The notes beneath the pieces are model-generated. The model was not told the DNA's origin. It was given only the letters and a program-made list of their open reading frames with translations, and did not search any database. 64,000 nucleotides of DNA from Streptomyces lichenis (GTDB taxonomy: Bacteria; Actinomycetota; Actinomycetes; Streptomycetales; Streptomycetaceae). Made by a program: the position numbers and the translations under genes. Below, piece after piece: positions 53,485 to 61,883 of the stretch (within the stretch, counting starts at the first letter, position 1; each line of letters starts with the position of its first letter). The stretch is from contig NZ_JALPTH010000026.1 in the NCBI RefSeq assembly GCF_023218175.1, positions 44,555 to 108,554 of the forward strand, read 5' to 3'.

Positions 53485-53769
53485 GCCGTACGTGCGCGGT
53501 GTCACTCCGGCTTTGTAGGCTGGAGAACGACAACAGCACACAGCACGACGAAAGCCCCGTGCCCTCGCACGGAGAAGGCCCCCCGCCGCCGGTCCTCGGT
53601 AGTGGCCCCCGGGAGCACGCCCCCGGGTGCTTCGATCGAAGACCGGCCCGCACAGACGGCACTTCTCCGCCCCGTCCCCGCCGCACGGGCGCCCGGGCCC
53701 GCCGGAAGGGCCCGAGCGGGGACGAAAAGACGCGAAGCAAAGACGACAACGTAAACGGAGAAACCACTG

Positions 53770-55992
53770 GTGGAGAACGAGACCCACTACGCCGAGGCCG
53801 TCATCGACAACGGCGCCTTCGGCACCCGCACCATCCGCTTCGAGACCGGCCGGCTGGCCCGCCAGGCCGCCGGGTCCGCCGTGGCGTACCTGGACGACGA
53901 CACCATGGTGCTGTCGGCCACCACCGCCTCGAAGAAGCCCAAGGACCAGCTCGACTTCTTCCCCCTGACGGTGGACGTCGAGGAGCGGATGTACGCGGCC
54001 GGCAAGATCCCCGGCTCCTTCTTCCGCCGGGAGGGCCGCCCCTCCGAGGACGCCATCCTCACCTGCCGCCTGATCGACCGCCCGCTGCGCCCGTCCTTCA
54101 AGAAGGGCCTGCGCAACGAGATCCAGGTCGTCGAGACGATCATGGCGCTCAACCCCGACCACCTCTACGACGTGGTCGCCATCAACGCCGCCTCCTGCTC
54201 CACGCAGCTGGCCGGCCTGCCCTTCTCCGGCCCGATCGGCGGCACCCGCGTCGCCCTGATCAAGGGCCAGTGGGTCGCCTTCCCCACCCACACCGAGCTG
54301 GAGGACGCCGTCTTCGACATGGTCGTCGCCGGCCGTGTCCTGGAGGACGGCGACGTCGCGATCATGATGGTCGAGGCCGAGGCCACCGACCAGACGATCC
54401 AGCTGGTCAAGGGCGGTGCCGAGGCCCCCACCGAGGAGGTCGTCGCCGCCGGCCTGGAGGCCGCCAAGCCCTTTATCAAGGTGCTGTGCAAGGCCCAGTC
54501 CGACCTCGCCGCCAAGGCCGCCAAGCCCACCGGCGAGTTCCCGGTCTTCCTCGACTACGAGGACGACGTGCTGGAGGCTCTGACCGCCGCCGTCAGGACG
54601 GAGCTGGCCCAGGCGCTCACCATCGGCGGCAAGCAGGACCGCGAGGCCGAGCTGGACCGCGTCAAGGCGCTCGCCGCCGAGAAGCTGCTCCCGAAGTTCG
54701 AGGGCCGCGAGAAGGAGATCTCCGCCGCGTACCGCTCGCTGACCAAGTCCCTGGTGCGCGAGCGCGTCATCAAGGACAAGGTCCGCATCGACGGCCGCGG
54801 CGTCACCGACATCCGCACCCTGGCCGCCGAGGTCGAGGCCATCCCGCGGGTGCACGGCTCCGCCCTGTTCGAGCGCGGTGAGACCCAGATCCTGGGCGTC
54901 ACCACCCTCAACATGCTCCGCATGGAGCAGCAGCTGGACACCCTCTCCCCGGTGACCCGCAAGCGCTACATGCACAACTACAACTTCCCGCCGTACTCCA
55001 CCGGCGAGACCGGCCGCGTCGGCTCCCCCAAGCGCCGCGAGATCGGCCACGGCGCCCTCGCCGAGCGCGCCCTGCTGCCGGTGCTGCCGACCCGCGAGGA
55101 GTTCCCCTACGCGATCCGCCAGGTGTCCGAGGCCCTCGGCTCCAACGGCTCGACGTCCATGGGCTCCGTCTGCGCCTCCACCATGTCCCTGCTGAACGCC
55201 GGTGTGCCGCTCAAGGCCCCGGTCGCCGGCATCGCCATGGGCCTGATCTCCCAGGAGATCGACGGCGAGACGCACTACGTCACCCTCACCGACATCCTCG
55301 GTGCGGAGGACGCCTTCGGCGACATGGACTTCAAGGTCGCCGGTACGAAGGAGTTCGTCACCGCCCTCCAGCTCGACACCAAGCTGGACGGCATCCCGGC
55401 CTCCGTCCTGGCCGCGGCCCTCAAGCAGGCCCGCGACGCCCGCCTCCACATCCTCGACGTGATGATGGAAGCGATCGACACCCCGGACGAGATGTCCCCC
55501 AACGCCCCGCGGATCATCACCGTCAAGATCCCCGTGGACAAGATCGGCGAGGTCATCGGCCCCAAGGGCAAGATGATCAACCAGATCCAGGAGGACACCG
55601 GCGCCGAGATCACGATCGAGGACGACGGCACCATCTACATCGGTGCCGCCGACGGACCGGCCGCCGAGGCCGCCCGCGCCACGATCAACGGCATCGCCAA
55701 CCCGACCATGCCGGAGGTCGGCGAGCGCTACCTGGGCACGGTCGTCAAGACCACCACCTTCGGTGCGTTCGTCTCCCTGATGCCCGGCAAGGACGGCCTG
55801 CTGCACATCTCGCAGATCCGCAAGCTCGCCGGCGGCAAGCGCGTGGAGAACGTCGAGGACGTGCTCGCGGTCGGCGCCAAGGTGCAGGTGGAGATCGCCG
55901 AGATCGACCAGCGCGGCAAGCTCTCCCTGATCCCCGTCCTCGCGGACGAGGACGGCTCCGACGACGACACGAAGGCCGACGCCGACAAGTGA
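53770..55992 (+). CDS. pnp: Polyribonucleotide nucleotidyltransferase (PNPase)
   Basis: A 740-aa enzyme: 3'-5' phosphorolytic exonuclease, and in streptomycetes also the RNA 3'-polymerising enzyme. Order: RNase PH domain 1 (FETGRLARQAAGSAVAYLDD), an all-helical domain, RNase PH domain 2 (EDAFGDMDFKVAGTKEF with the catalytic aspartates), KH (DKIGEVIGPKGKMINQIQED) and S1 (YLGTVVKTTTFGAFVSLMPG). The GTG at 53770 follows GGAGAAACCACTG. Its stop overlaps the next start as GTGA. Confidence 0.97.
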   Translation: MENETHYAEAVIDNGAFGTRTIRFETGRLARQAAGSAVAYLDDDTMVLSATTASKKPKDQLDFFPLTVDVEERMYAAGKIPGSFFRREGRPSEDAILTCRLIDRPLRPSFKKGLRNEIQVVETIMALNPDHLYDVVAINAASCSTQLAGLPFSGPIGGTRVALIKGQWVAFPTHTELEDAVFDMVVAGRVLEDGDVAIMMVEAEATDQTIQLVKGGAEAPTEEVVAAGLEAAKPFIKVLCKAQSDLAAKAAKPTGEFPVFLDYEDDVLEALTAAVRTELAQALTIGGKQDREAELDRVKALAAEKLLPKFEGREKEISAAYRSLTKSLVRERVIKDKVRIDGRGVTDIRTLAAEVEAIPRVHGSALFERGETQILGVTTLNMLRMEQQLDTLSPVTRKRYMHNYNFPPYSTGETGRVGSPKRREIGHGALAERALLPVLPTREEFPYAIRQVSEALGSNGSTSMGSVCASTMSLLNAGVPLKAPVAGIAMGLISQEIDGETHYVTLTDILGAEDAFGDMDFKVAGTKEFVTALQLDTKLDGIPASVLAAALKQARDARLHILDVMMEAIDTPDEMSPNAPRIITVKIPVDKIGEVIGPKGKMINQIQEDTGAEITIEDDGTIYIGAADGPAAEAARATINGIANPTMPEVGERYLGTVVKTTTFGAFVSLMPGKDGLLHISQIRKLAGGKRVENVEDVLAVGAKVQVEIAEIDQRGKLSLIPVLADEDGSDDDTKADADK

Positions 55993-57368
55993 CGTCCCGC
56001 AGCCTCAAGACGACGGCCCGCACCTCCACGGAGGCGCGGGCCGTCGCCCGTACCCAAACGCTCCTCAAGGGCCAGGACGGCATCGGTACCGTCCGCCGCA
56101 CCACCCTCCCCGGTGGGCTGCGGGTGATCACCGAGACCCTGCCCTCCGTCCGCTCCGCCACCTTCGGCATCTGGGCGCACGTCGGCTCCCGCGACGAGAC
56201 GCCCGCCCTCGGCGGCGCCACCCACTACCTGGAACACCTCCTCTTCAAGGGCACCGCCACTCGCAGCGCCCTGGACATCTCCTCCGCCACCGACGCCGTC
56301 GGCGGCGAGATGAACGCCTTCACGGCGAAGGAGTACACCTGCTACTACGCGCGGGTCCTCGACACCGACCTGCCGCTCGCCATCGACGTGGTCTGCGACA
56401 TGCTCACCGGCTCGCTGATCCGCCAGGAGGACGTGGACGCCGAGCGCGGCGTCATCCTGGAGGAGATCGCGATGACCGAGGACGACCCGGGAGACGTCGT
56501 CCACGACCTGTTCGCCAAGACCATGTTCGGCGACACCCCGCTCGGCCGCCCCGTGCTCGGCACCGTCGACACCATCGAGGCGCTGAACGCCGAGCGCATC
56601 CGGCGCTTCTACGCCAAGCACTACGACCCCACCCACCTGGTGGTCGCCGCCGCGGGCAACGTCGACCACGCCGACGTGGTACGCCGGGTCCGCCGCGCCT
56701 TCGACAAGGCCGGCGCCCTCGCCCGTACCGACGCCGCCCCGCTCGCCCCGCGCTCCGGCACCCGCGCCCTGCGCACCGCCGGCCGGGTCGAGGTCATCGG
56801 CCGCAAGACCGAGCAGACCCATCTGGTCCTCGGCGTCCCCGGGCTGCCCCGCACCGACGAGCGCCGCTGGGCGCTGAGCGTGCTCAACACCGCGCTCGGC
56901 GGCGGCATGTCCTCCCGCCTCTTCCAGGAGGTACGGGAGAAGCGGGGCCTGGCCTACAGCGTCTACTCGTACACCTCCGGCTTCGCCGACTGCGGCCTGT
57001 TCGGGGTGTACGCGGGGTGCCGGCCCAGCCAGGTCCACGACGTGCTCAAGATCTGCCGCGCCGAGCTGGACCGGGTCGCCGCCGAGGGCCTGCCGGAGGA
57101 CGAGATCGCCCGCGCCATCGGCCAGCTCAAGGGCTCCACCGTGCTCGGCCTGGAGGACACCGGCGCCCTGATGAACCGCATCGGCAAGAGCGAGCTGTGC
57201 TGGGGCGACCACATGTCGGTCGACGACATGCTGGCCAGGATCGCCGCGGTCACCCCCGACGACATCCGGGACGTGGCCGCCGACCTGCTGACCCGGCGCC
57301 CCTCCCTGTCGGTGATCGGCCCGCTGAAGGACAAGCAGGCCGACCGCCTCCACCAGGCCGTCGCCTGA
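55989..57368 (+). CDS. M16-family zinc metallopeptidase
   Basis: A 459-aa pitrilysin-type peptidase. The inverted zinc motif HYLEH is at residues 79-83 with the downstream Glu in ERGVILEEIAM; the second half contains EVREKRGLAYSVYSYTSGF. The length is that of a single-chain bacterial M16B-type half-clamp, working as a dimer. It overlaps pnp by 4 bp, a linkage common in actinobacteria and other bacteria, but the natural substrate is unknown. No signal peptide is visible, so it is cytosolic. Confidence 0.93.
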   Translation: MTSRSLKTTARTSTEARAVARTQTLLKGQDGIGTVRRTTLPGGLRVITETLPSVRSATFGIWAHVGSRDETPALGGATHYLEHLLFKGTATRSALDISSATDAVGGEMNAFTAKEYTCYYARVLDTDLPLAIDVVCDMLTGSLIRQEDVDAERGVILEEIAMTEDDPGDVVHDLFAKTMFGDTPLGRPVLGTVDTIEALNAERIRRFYAKHYDPTHLVVAAAGNVDHADVVRRVRRAFDKAGALARTDAAPLAPRSGTRALRTAGRVEVIGRKTEQTHLVLGVPGLPRTDERRWALSVLNTALGGGMSSRLFQEVREKRGLAYSVYSYTSGFADCGLFGVYAGCRPSQVHDVLKICRAELDRVAAEGLPEDEIARAIGQLKGSTVLGLEDTGALMNRIGKSELCWGDHMSVDDMLARIAAVTPDDIRDVAADLLTRRPSLSVIGPLKDKQADRLHQAVA

Positions 57369-57406
57369 GTGCCCCTGATCACTGTCGTACCGATCACTGG
57401 AGAGAC

Positions 57407-58162
57407 ATGAGCAGCAAGCTGCGGGTCGCCGTCCTCGGCGCCAAGGGCCGCATCGGCTCCGAGGCGGTCCGCGCCGTCGAGGCCGCCGACGATCTGGAGC
57501 TGGTGGCCGCCCTCGGCCGCGGCGACAGCCTGGACGCCCTCGCCGGCAGCGGCGCCCAGGTGGCCGTCGAGCTGACCACCCCCGACTCGGTGATGGCCAA
57601 CCTCGACTACTGCGTCGGCCGCGGCATCCACGCCGTGGTGGGCACCACCGGCTGGACCGAGGAGCGGATCGCCACCCTCACCGGATGGCTGGAGAAGTCA
57701 CCGGAGACCGGGGTGATGATCGCCCCGAACTTCTCCATCGGCGCGGTCCTCACCATGAAGTTCGCCCAGCTCGCCGCCCCGTACTTCGAGTCCGTCGAGG
57801 TCGTGGAGCTGCACCACCCCGACAAGGTGGACGCCCCCTCCGGCACCGCCGCCCGCACCGCGCAGCTGATCGCCGCCGCCCGCGCCGAGGCCGGGTCCGC
57901 CCCCCAGCCGGACGCCACCGCCACCGCCCTGGACGGCGCCCGCGGCGCCGACGTGGACGGCGTACGGGTGCACTCGGTACGGCTGCGCGGGCTGCTCGCC
58001 CACCAGGAGGTGCTGCTCGGCGGTGAGGGTGAGACCCTCACCGTCCGGCACGACTCGCTGCACCACTCCAGCTTCATGCCGGGCATCCTGCTGGGCGCCC
58101 GCAGGGTCGGCTCCGCCCCGGGCCTCACCTTCGGGCTGGAACACTTCCTGGACCTGGGCTGA
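57407..58162 (+). CDS. dapB: 4-hydroxy-tetrahydrodipicolinate reductase
   Basis: A 251-aa enzyme of the lysine/diaminopimelate pathway. The nucleotide loop is VAVLGAKGRIGSE near residues 7-19; the catalytic motif ELHHPDKVDAPSGTA has His136, His137 and Lys140. The C-terminal SSFMPGILLGARRV matches the family. The ATG follows GGAGAGAC. It lies 38 bp after the peptidase gene and acts one step after DapA, encoded 2.6 kb downstream. Confidence 0.96.
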   Translation: MSSKLRVAVLGAKGRIGSEAVRAVEAADDLELVAALGRGDSLDALAGSGAQVAVELTTPDSVMANLDYCVGRGIHAVVGTTGWTEERIATLTGWLEKSPETGVMIAPNFSIGAVLTMKFAQLAAPYFESVEVVELHHPDKVDAPSGTAARTAQLIAAARAEAGSAPQPDATATALDGARGADVDGVRVHSVRLRGLLAHQEVLLGGEGETLTVRHDSLHHSSFMPGILLGARRVGSAPGLTFGLEHFLDLG

Positions 58163-58170
58163 CACCGGTC

Positions 58171-58626
58171 ATGCGTGCCAAGATCGGTTACCTCGTCACG
58201 GCTGCCGTCCTGGCCGTCTTCTTCGTCCTGGTCGGCGGCCGTGCCGTCGCCCTCATCGGTGTCGGCACCCCCGTCGCCGTCGCCATAGGGATCGCGGCCC
58301 TGACACTGCCGCTGATCGGCGTCTGGTTCCTCTGGCAGAACACCCGGTTCGTCACCCGCGCCAACAAGCTCGCCGCCGAGCTGGAGGCCGAGGGCGGGCT
58401 GCCCGTCGACGAGCTGGTGCGCACCCCCGGCGGCCGGATCGACCGCGACTCGGCCGACGCCGTCTTCGCCCGCCGCCGCGCCGAGACCGAGGACGCCCCC
58501 GGCGACTGGCGCTGCTGGTTCCGGCTCGCCGTCGCCTACCAGGACGCCCGCGACACCCCGCGGGCCCGCAAGGCCATGCAGCGCGCCATCGCCCTGCACG
58601 ACGGACGCCGCCCGGCCGCCTCCTGA
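58171..58626 (+). CDS. Small membrane protein with C-terminal TPR-like motif
   Basis: A 151-aa protein. Two membrane helices at about residues 5-25 and 32-54 are followed by a cytosolic tail that ends with a tetratricopeptide-like helix pair (WRCWFRLAVAYQDARDTPRA, RKAMQRAIAL). It starts 8 bp after dapB without a clear ribosome site and probably relies on read-through translation. Function unknown; the position after dapB is conserved in streptomycetes as far as I recall. Confidence 0.8.
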   Translation: MRAKIGYLVTAAVLAVFFVLVGGRAVALIGVGTPVAVAIGIAALTLPLIGVWFLWQNTRFVTRANKLAAELEAEGGLPVDELVRTPGGRIDRDSADAVFARRRAETEDAPGDWRCWFRLAVAYQDARDTPRARKAMQRAIALHDGRRPAAS

Positions 58627-58689
58627 AGAGGCGCGCCGGACGGCGTCCGTCCGTCTTCTCCGCGTTCTCAGTGTTCTCCGCGTACCGCG

Positions 58690-59241
58690 TCAGCGGGCCG
58701 CGGCGTACTCCGCGTTCCAGGCCTCCACCGTGTCGGCGGCCCGGTCGAAGGCCTCCACCCGGGACAGGAAGTCCGCGCTGTGGTCGGTCAGCAGCACCAT
58801 CTGGTCACCCGCGCCGTTCGGTACGAGGACCAGGGCCTGGCCCTGCACGGTCCTCGGCAACCCGAGCCACCGCACCGGCTGCTGCACCGTGCGCACCGCC
58901 TTGGCCCGGGACCACGGCAGGGTGGTGGTCCGCAGGAACCCGACCCGCCGCACCCCGTGCCGGCTCACCCAGGTGCCCATCCGCAGCAGCCGCAGCGCCG
59001 CCAGCACCACCAGGGAGGCCGCCGCCAGGCAGATCGCCGCGGCCGTCCCCGCCGCGGCGAACGCGATGATCACCGTGGCCAGCAGCATGAACGAGGCCAG
59101 CAGCAGCGCCAGCGCCGCCGCCCCGACCCGCCAGGGGCCGGGGCGGTACGGGCGGCGCCACTGGTCGTGGTCGTCGAACGGGAGCGCGACGTCCTCACCG
59201 GCGTCGAAGCCGCGGTCGGCCGTCAGAAAGGGCAGGGGCAC
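58690..59241 (-). CDS. Membrane protein with PH-like domain
   Basis: A 183-aa protein with two hydrophobic helices at about residues 38-60 and 63-82 (AALALLLASFMLLATVIIAF) followed by a strand-rich domain (GTWVSRHGVRRVGFLRTTTL, LPWSRAKAVRTVQQPV) that resembles the bacterial PH domain of membrane proteins. The GTG start has GTGAGGAACAGTC upstream. Function unknown. It is convergent with the dapB group and shares strand with the next small gene. Confidence 0.8.
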   Translation of the reverse strand: MPLPFLTADRGFDAGEDVALPFDDHDQWRRPYRPGPWRVGAAALALLLASFMLLATVIIAFAAAGTAAAICLAAASLVVLAALRLLRMGTWVSRHGVRRVGFLRTTTLPWSRAKAVRTVQQPVRWLGLPRTVQGQALVLVPNGAGDQMVLLTDHSADFLSRVEAFDRAADTVEAWNAEYAAAR

Positions 59242-59342
59242 GACTGTTCCTCACTCATACACACGCTCGATGGGGCTGTGCGGGGTGAGGCTACCCAGCC
59301 GCTGCGCGACCGGCCACTCCAGGGTGGCCGCCGGGGGAGGGG

Positions 59343-59609
59343 TCAGCGTCCCTGGGATGCCTCGGACTGCTGACTGTGCCCGGTGGTTGCCGGGCCCGCT
59401 TCCATGGCCGGCAGACCGAAGAGCAGGGACCCCGCCAGACCGGCCACCACCGTCAGCCCGACCAGCGTACGGCTCGCCACCTGCGAAAGACTCGGACGCT
59501 GCCGCGCCGGAGGGGTGACGTTGCTGCGGAAGCGTTCGGCCTCCGCGACGAACTGGAACGGGACGGCCTCGCTGCGGGGGCTACCCAGCGGCAGCTGGGA
59601 GGAAGTCAT
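59343..59609 (-). CDS. Small single-pass membrane protein, hypothetical
   Basis: An 88-aa protein with one membrane helix (TLVGLTVVAGLAGSLLFGLP, about residues 48-67) and a polar N-terminus. AAGGAG lies 9 bp before the ATG, which supports translation. Function unknown. It is divergent from thyX across a 226-bp interval (59610-59835). Confidence 0.7.
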   Translation of the reverse strand: MTSSQLPLGSPRSEAVPFQFVAEAERFRSNVTPPARQRPSLSQVASRTLVGLTVVAGLAGSLLFGLPAMEAGPATTGHSQQSEASQGR

Positions 59610-59835
59610 CGGTGAACACTCCTTGCGATCGGTGCCTCGTGTGGCGAACTCCGCCACCGCGCTCAACCGGTCAGACGCACGGTACGGCTGTTCGGTGCCC
59701 GATTGCCCGATATCAATCCGAACATGTGTCGACCGGACCGAACGGGACGGGTGACCCGGCGCCACCCGGCACCTCGCCGGATCGTTAGGCTGGGCACCTC
59801 CCCTCATGACCGGAAGTGACCGGAAGGACCCCCGC

Positions 59836-60579
59836 GTGCCCGCCTCCCCCGCCGAACCCCCGAAGAAGCCCGACTTCCGCGGTGATGTCACCGTCGACCT
59901 GGTGCGCAGCGCCGCCGGCGACTCCGACGTCCTGTGGGCGGCCCGGGTCTCCACGGCCGGCGAGCAGTCCCTGGAGGAGCTGGCCAAGGACCCCGAGCGC
60001 TCCAAGGGCCTGATCAACTACCTGATGCGGGACCGGCACGGCAGCCCCTTCGAGCACAACTCGATGACCTTCTTCATCAGCGCCCCGATCTTCGTCTTCC
60101 GCGAGTTCATGCGGCACCGGGTCGGCTGGTCCTACAACGAGGAGTCCGGCCGCTACCGGGAGCTCCAGCCGGTCTTCTACGTGCCGGACGCCTCCCGCAA
60201 GCTCGTCCAGCAGGGCCGCCCCGGCAAGTACGTCTTCGTCGAGGGCACCGAGGACCAGCACCGCACGGTCACCCAGGCCATGGAGGAGTCCTACGTCCAG
60301 GCGTACGGGGCCTACCAGCGGATGCTCGCCGACGGCGTCGCCCGCGAGGTGGCCCGCTCGGTGCTCCCGGTCGGCCTCTACTCCTCGATGTACGCCACCT
60401 GCAACGCCCGCTCGCTGATGCACTTCCTGGGGCTGCGCACCCAGCACGAACTGGCCAAGGTCCCGTCCTTCCCGCAGCGGGAGATCGAGATGGTGGGCGA
60501 GAAGATGGAGGAGCACTGGGCCCGGCTGATGCCGCTGACCCACGCCGCCTTCAACGCCAACGGGCGCGTCGCACCCTGA
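59836..60579 (+). CDS. thyX: Flavin-dependent thymidylate synthase
   Basis: A 247-aa enzyme that makes dTMP from dUMP with FAD and NADPH. The ThyX signature RHRVGWSYNEESGRY is at residues 93-107, with HGSPFEHNSMTFFI before it and NARSLMHFLGLRTQHELAK after it. GTG 59836 has GGAAGGA at the right spacing; an ATG at 59806 lacks a ribosome site. A TAGGCT -10-like element is at 59786-59791. Confidence 0.95.
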   Translation: MPASPAEPPKKPDFRGDVTVDLVRSAAGDSDVLWAARVSTAGEQSLEELAKDPERSKGLINYLMRDRHGSPFEHNSMTFFISAPIFVFREFMRHRVGWSYNEESGRYRELQPVFYVPDASRKLVQQGRPGKYVFVEGTEDQHRTVTQAMEESYVQAYGAYQRMLADGVAREVARSVLPVGLYSSMYATCNARSLMHFLGLRTQHELAKVPSFPQREIEMVGEKMEEHWARLMPLTHAAFNANGRVAP

Positions 60580-60641
60580 CCGCCCCGGCGCACTCCGGAG
60601 CGGTCGCACGGGCGTGCCACCACCTACGCGATGTGTCCGGA

Positions 60642-60671
60642 TTGCGGCGCTTTGAGAAGTTCATCTAGGCT
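60642..60671 (+). promoter_or_regulatory. Candidate dapA promoter
   Basis: TTGCGG (60642-60647) and TAGGCT (60666-60671) with an 18-bp spacer. The start of transcription would lie about 60678, just before a strong hairpin. Confidence 0.5.
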
Positions 60672-60682
60672 GATCAAACGGA

Positions 60683-60720
60683 CCCGGCACTGCCTGAACC
60701 CCCGAGCAGGCAGTGCCGGG
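60683..60720 (+). terminator. Strong hairpin: thyX terminator or 5' end of the dapA mRNA
   Basis: A perfect 14-bp stem, CCCGGCACTGCCTG (60683-60696) and complement (60707-60720), with a 10-nt loop. It lies 103 bp after thyX but downstream of the candidate dapA promoter, so dapA transcripts would start with it. Confidence 0.65.
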
Positions 60721-60783
60721 CTCCACCGTCCGTACGTCCCCCGAGGGGACCCCGCGCGCTGAGCAGCGAGTAGCGTGTTACCC

Positions 60784-61683
60784 ATGGCTCCGATCTCCAC
60801 TCCGCAGACCCCCTTCGGACGGGTCCTCACCGCCATGGTCACGCCCTTCACGGCGGACGGCGCACTCGACCTCGACGGCGCGCAGCGGCTCGCCGCCCAC
60901 CTGGTGGACGCAGGCAACGACGGCCTGGTCGTCAACGGCACCACCGGCGAGTCCCCGACCACCAGCGACGCGGAGAAAGACCAGCTCGTACGGGCGGTCC
61001 TGGAAGCGGTCGGCGACCGCGCCCACGTCGTCGCCGGCATCGGCACCAACGACACCCACCACTCCGTCGAGCTCGCCCGCACCGCCGAACGCGCCGGCGC
61101 GCACGGCCTGCTCGCGGTCACGCCGTACTACAACAAGCCCCCGCAGGAGGGCCTGTACCGGCACTTCTCGGCCATCGCCGACTCCACCGGCCTCCCGGTG
61201 ATGCTGTACGACATCCCCGGCCGCAGCGGCGTCCCCATCGACACCGAGACCATCGTCCGGCTCGCCGCCCACCCGCGGATCGTCGCCAACAAGGACGCCA
61301 AGGGCGACCTCGGCCGCGCCAGCTGGGCCATCGCCCGCTCCGGCCTCGCCTGGTACTCCGGCGACGACATGCTCAACCTGCCGCTGCTCTCCGTCGGCGC
61401 CGTCGGCTTCGTCTCCGTGGTCGGCCATGTCGTCACCCCCGAGCTGCGCGCCCTGCTGGAGGCCCACCTGGCCGGCGACGTCCAGAAGGCCACCGAGGTG
61501 CACCAGCGGCTGCTGCCCGTCTTCACCGGCATGTTCCGCACCCAGGGCGTCATCACCACCAAGGCCGCCCTCGCCCTCCAGGGCCACCCGGCCGGTCCGC
61601 TGCGGCTCCCGCTGGTCGAACTCAGCCCCGAGGAGACCGAGCAGCTCAAGATCGACCTGGGCGCCGGCGGGGTACAGCTCTAG
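60784..61683 (+). CDS. dapA: 4-hydroxy-tetrahydrodipicolinate synthase
   Basis: A 299-aa TIM-barrel enzyme condensing pyruvate with aspartate semialdehyde. The motifs VNGTTGESPTTSDAEKDQLV and VTPYYNKPPQEGLYRHF are present, the proton-relay tyrosine is in MLYDIPGRSG, and the Schiff-base Lys173 is in ANKDAKGDL. The ATG at 60784 gives the usual length; a GTG 9 bp earlier is also open, and neither has a strong ribosome site. No lysine riboswitch is recognisable upstream. Confidence 0.96.
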   Translation: MAPISTPQTPFGRVLTAMVTPFTADGALDLDGAQRLAAHLVDAGNDGLVVNGTTGESPTTSDAEKDQLVRAVLEAVGDRAHVVAGIGTNDTHHSVELARTAERAGAHGLLAVTPYYNKPPQEGLYRHFSAIADSTGLPVMLYDIPGRSGVPIDTETIVRLAAHPRIVANKDAKGDLGRASWAIARSGLAWYSGDDMLNLPLLSVGAVGFVSVVGHVVTPELRALLEAHLAGDVQKATEVHQRLLPVFTGMFRTQGVITTKAALALQGHPAGPLRLPLVELSPEETEQLKIDLGAGGVQL

Positions 61684-61733
61684 ACAGGGGCACCATCCCC
61701 ACAGACTTCACAACTGAAGATCCACAATCGAAT

Positions 61734-61765
61734 ACGCACCACCGCACACACGCACCACCGCACAC
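61734..61765. repeat. Perfect 16-bp direct duplication in the dapA-rnj interval
   Basis: ACGCACCACCGCACAC occurs at 61734-61749 and again at 61750-61765 with no spacer. The surrounding 61684-61820 is C/A-rich and G-poor on the plus strand, so the RNA would be largely unstructured. Confidence 0.85.
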
Positions 61766-61820
61766 CGACGACCGAACCCATCAACGCAGACGCTGACGAA
61801 CACCGACAGCACGTGCACGA

Positions 61821-61883
61821 ATGTCACGCGCGCCACGTGCCCGTAGAAGGCACGTGGCGCGCGTGGTGAGGAGAGTCTTTTGA
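61821..61883 (+). CDS. Possible 20-aa arginine-rich leader peptide of rnj
   Basis: An ATG at 61821 opens a 20-codon frame with eight arginines (begins MSRAPRARRR, ends VVRRVF). Its TGA (61881-61883) overlaps the TTG start of rnj (61880-61882), so it could be translationally coupled. No clear ribosome site precedes it, and the arginine content partly follows from the GCGC-rich hairpin it spans. Real translation is unproven. Confidence 0.3.
   Translation: MSRAPRARRRHVARVVRRVF
61825..61865 (+). promoter_or_regulatory. Perfect 17-bp hairpin in the rnj leader
   Basis: CACGCGCGCCACGTGCC (61825-61841) and its exact complement (61849-61865) with loop CGTAGAA. The ribosome-binding site GAGGAGA begins 3 bp after the hairpin. 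It may be a dapA terminator, an RNase III site or a feedback element. Confidence 0.7.

Noticed and set aside
61684..61879. CRISPR-like repeats between dapA and rnj
   Set aside because: Only one direct duplication without spacers.
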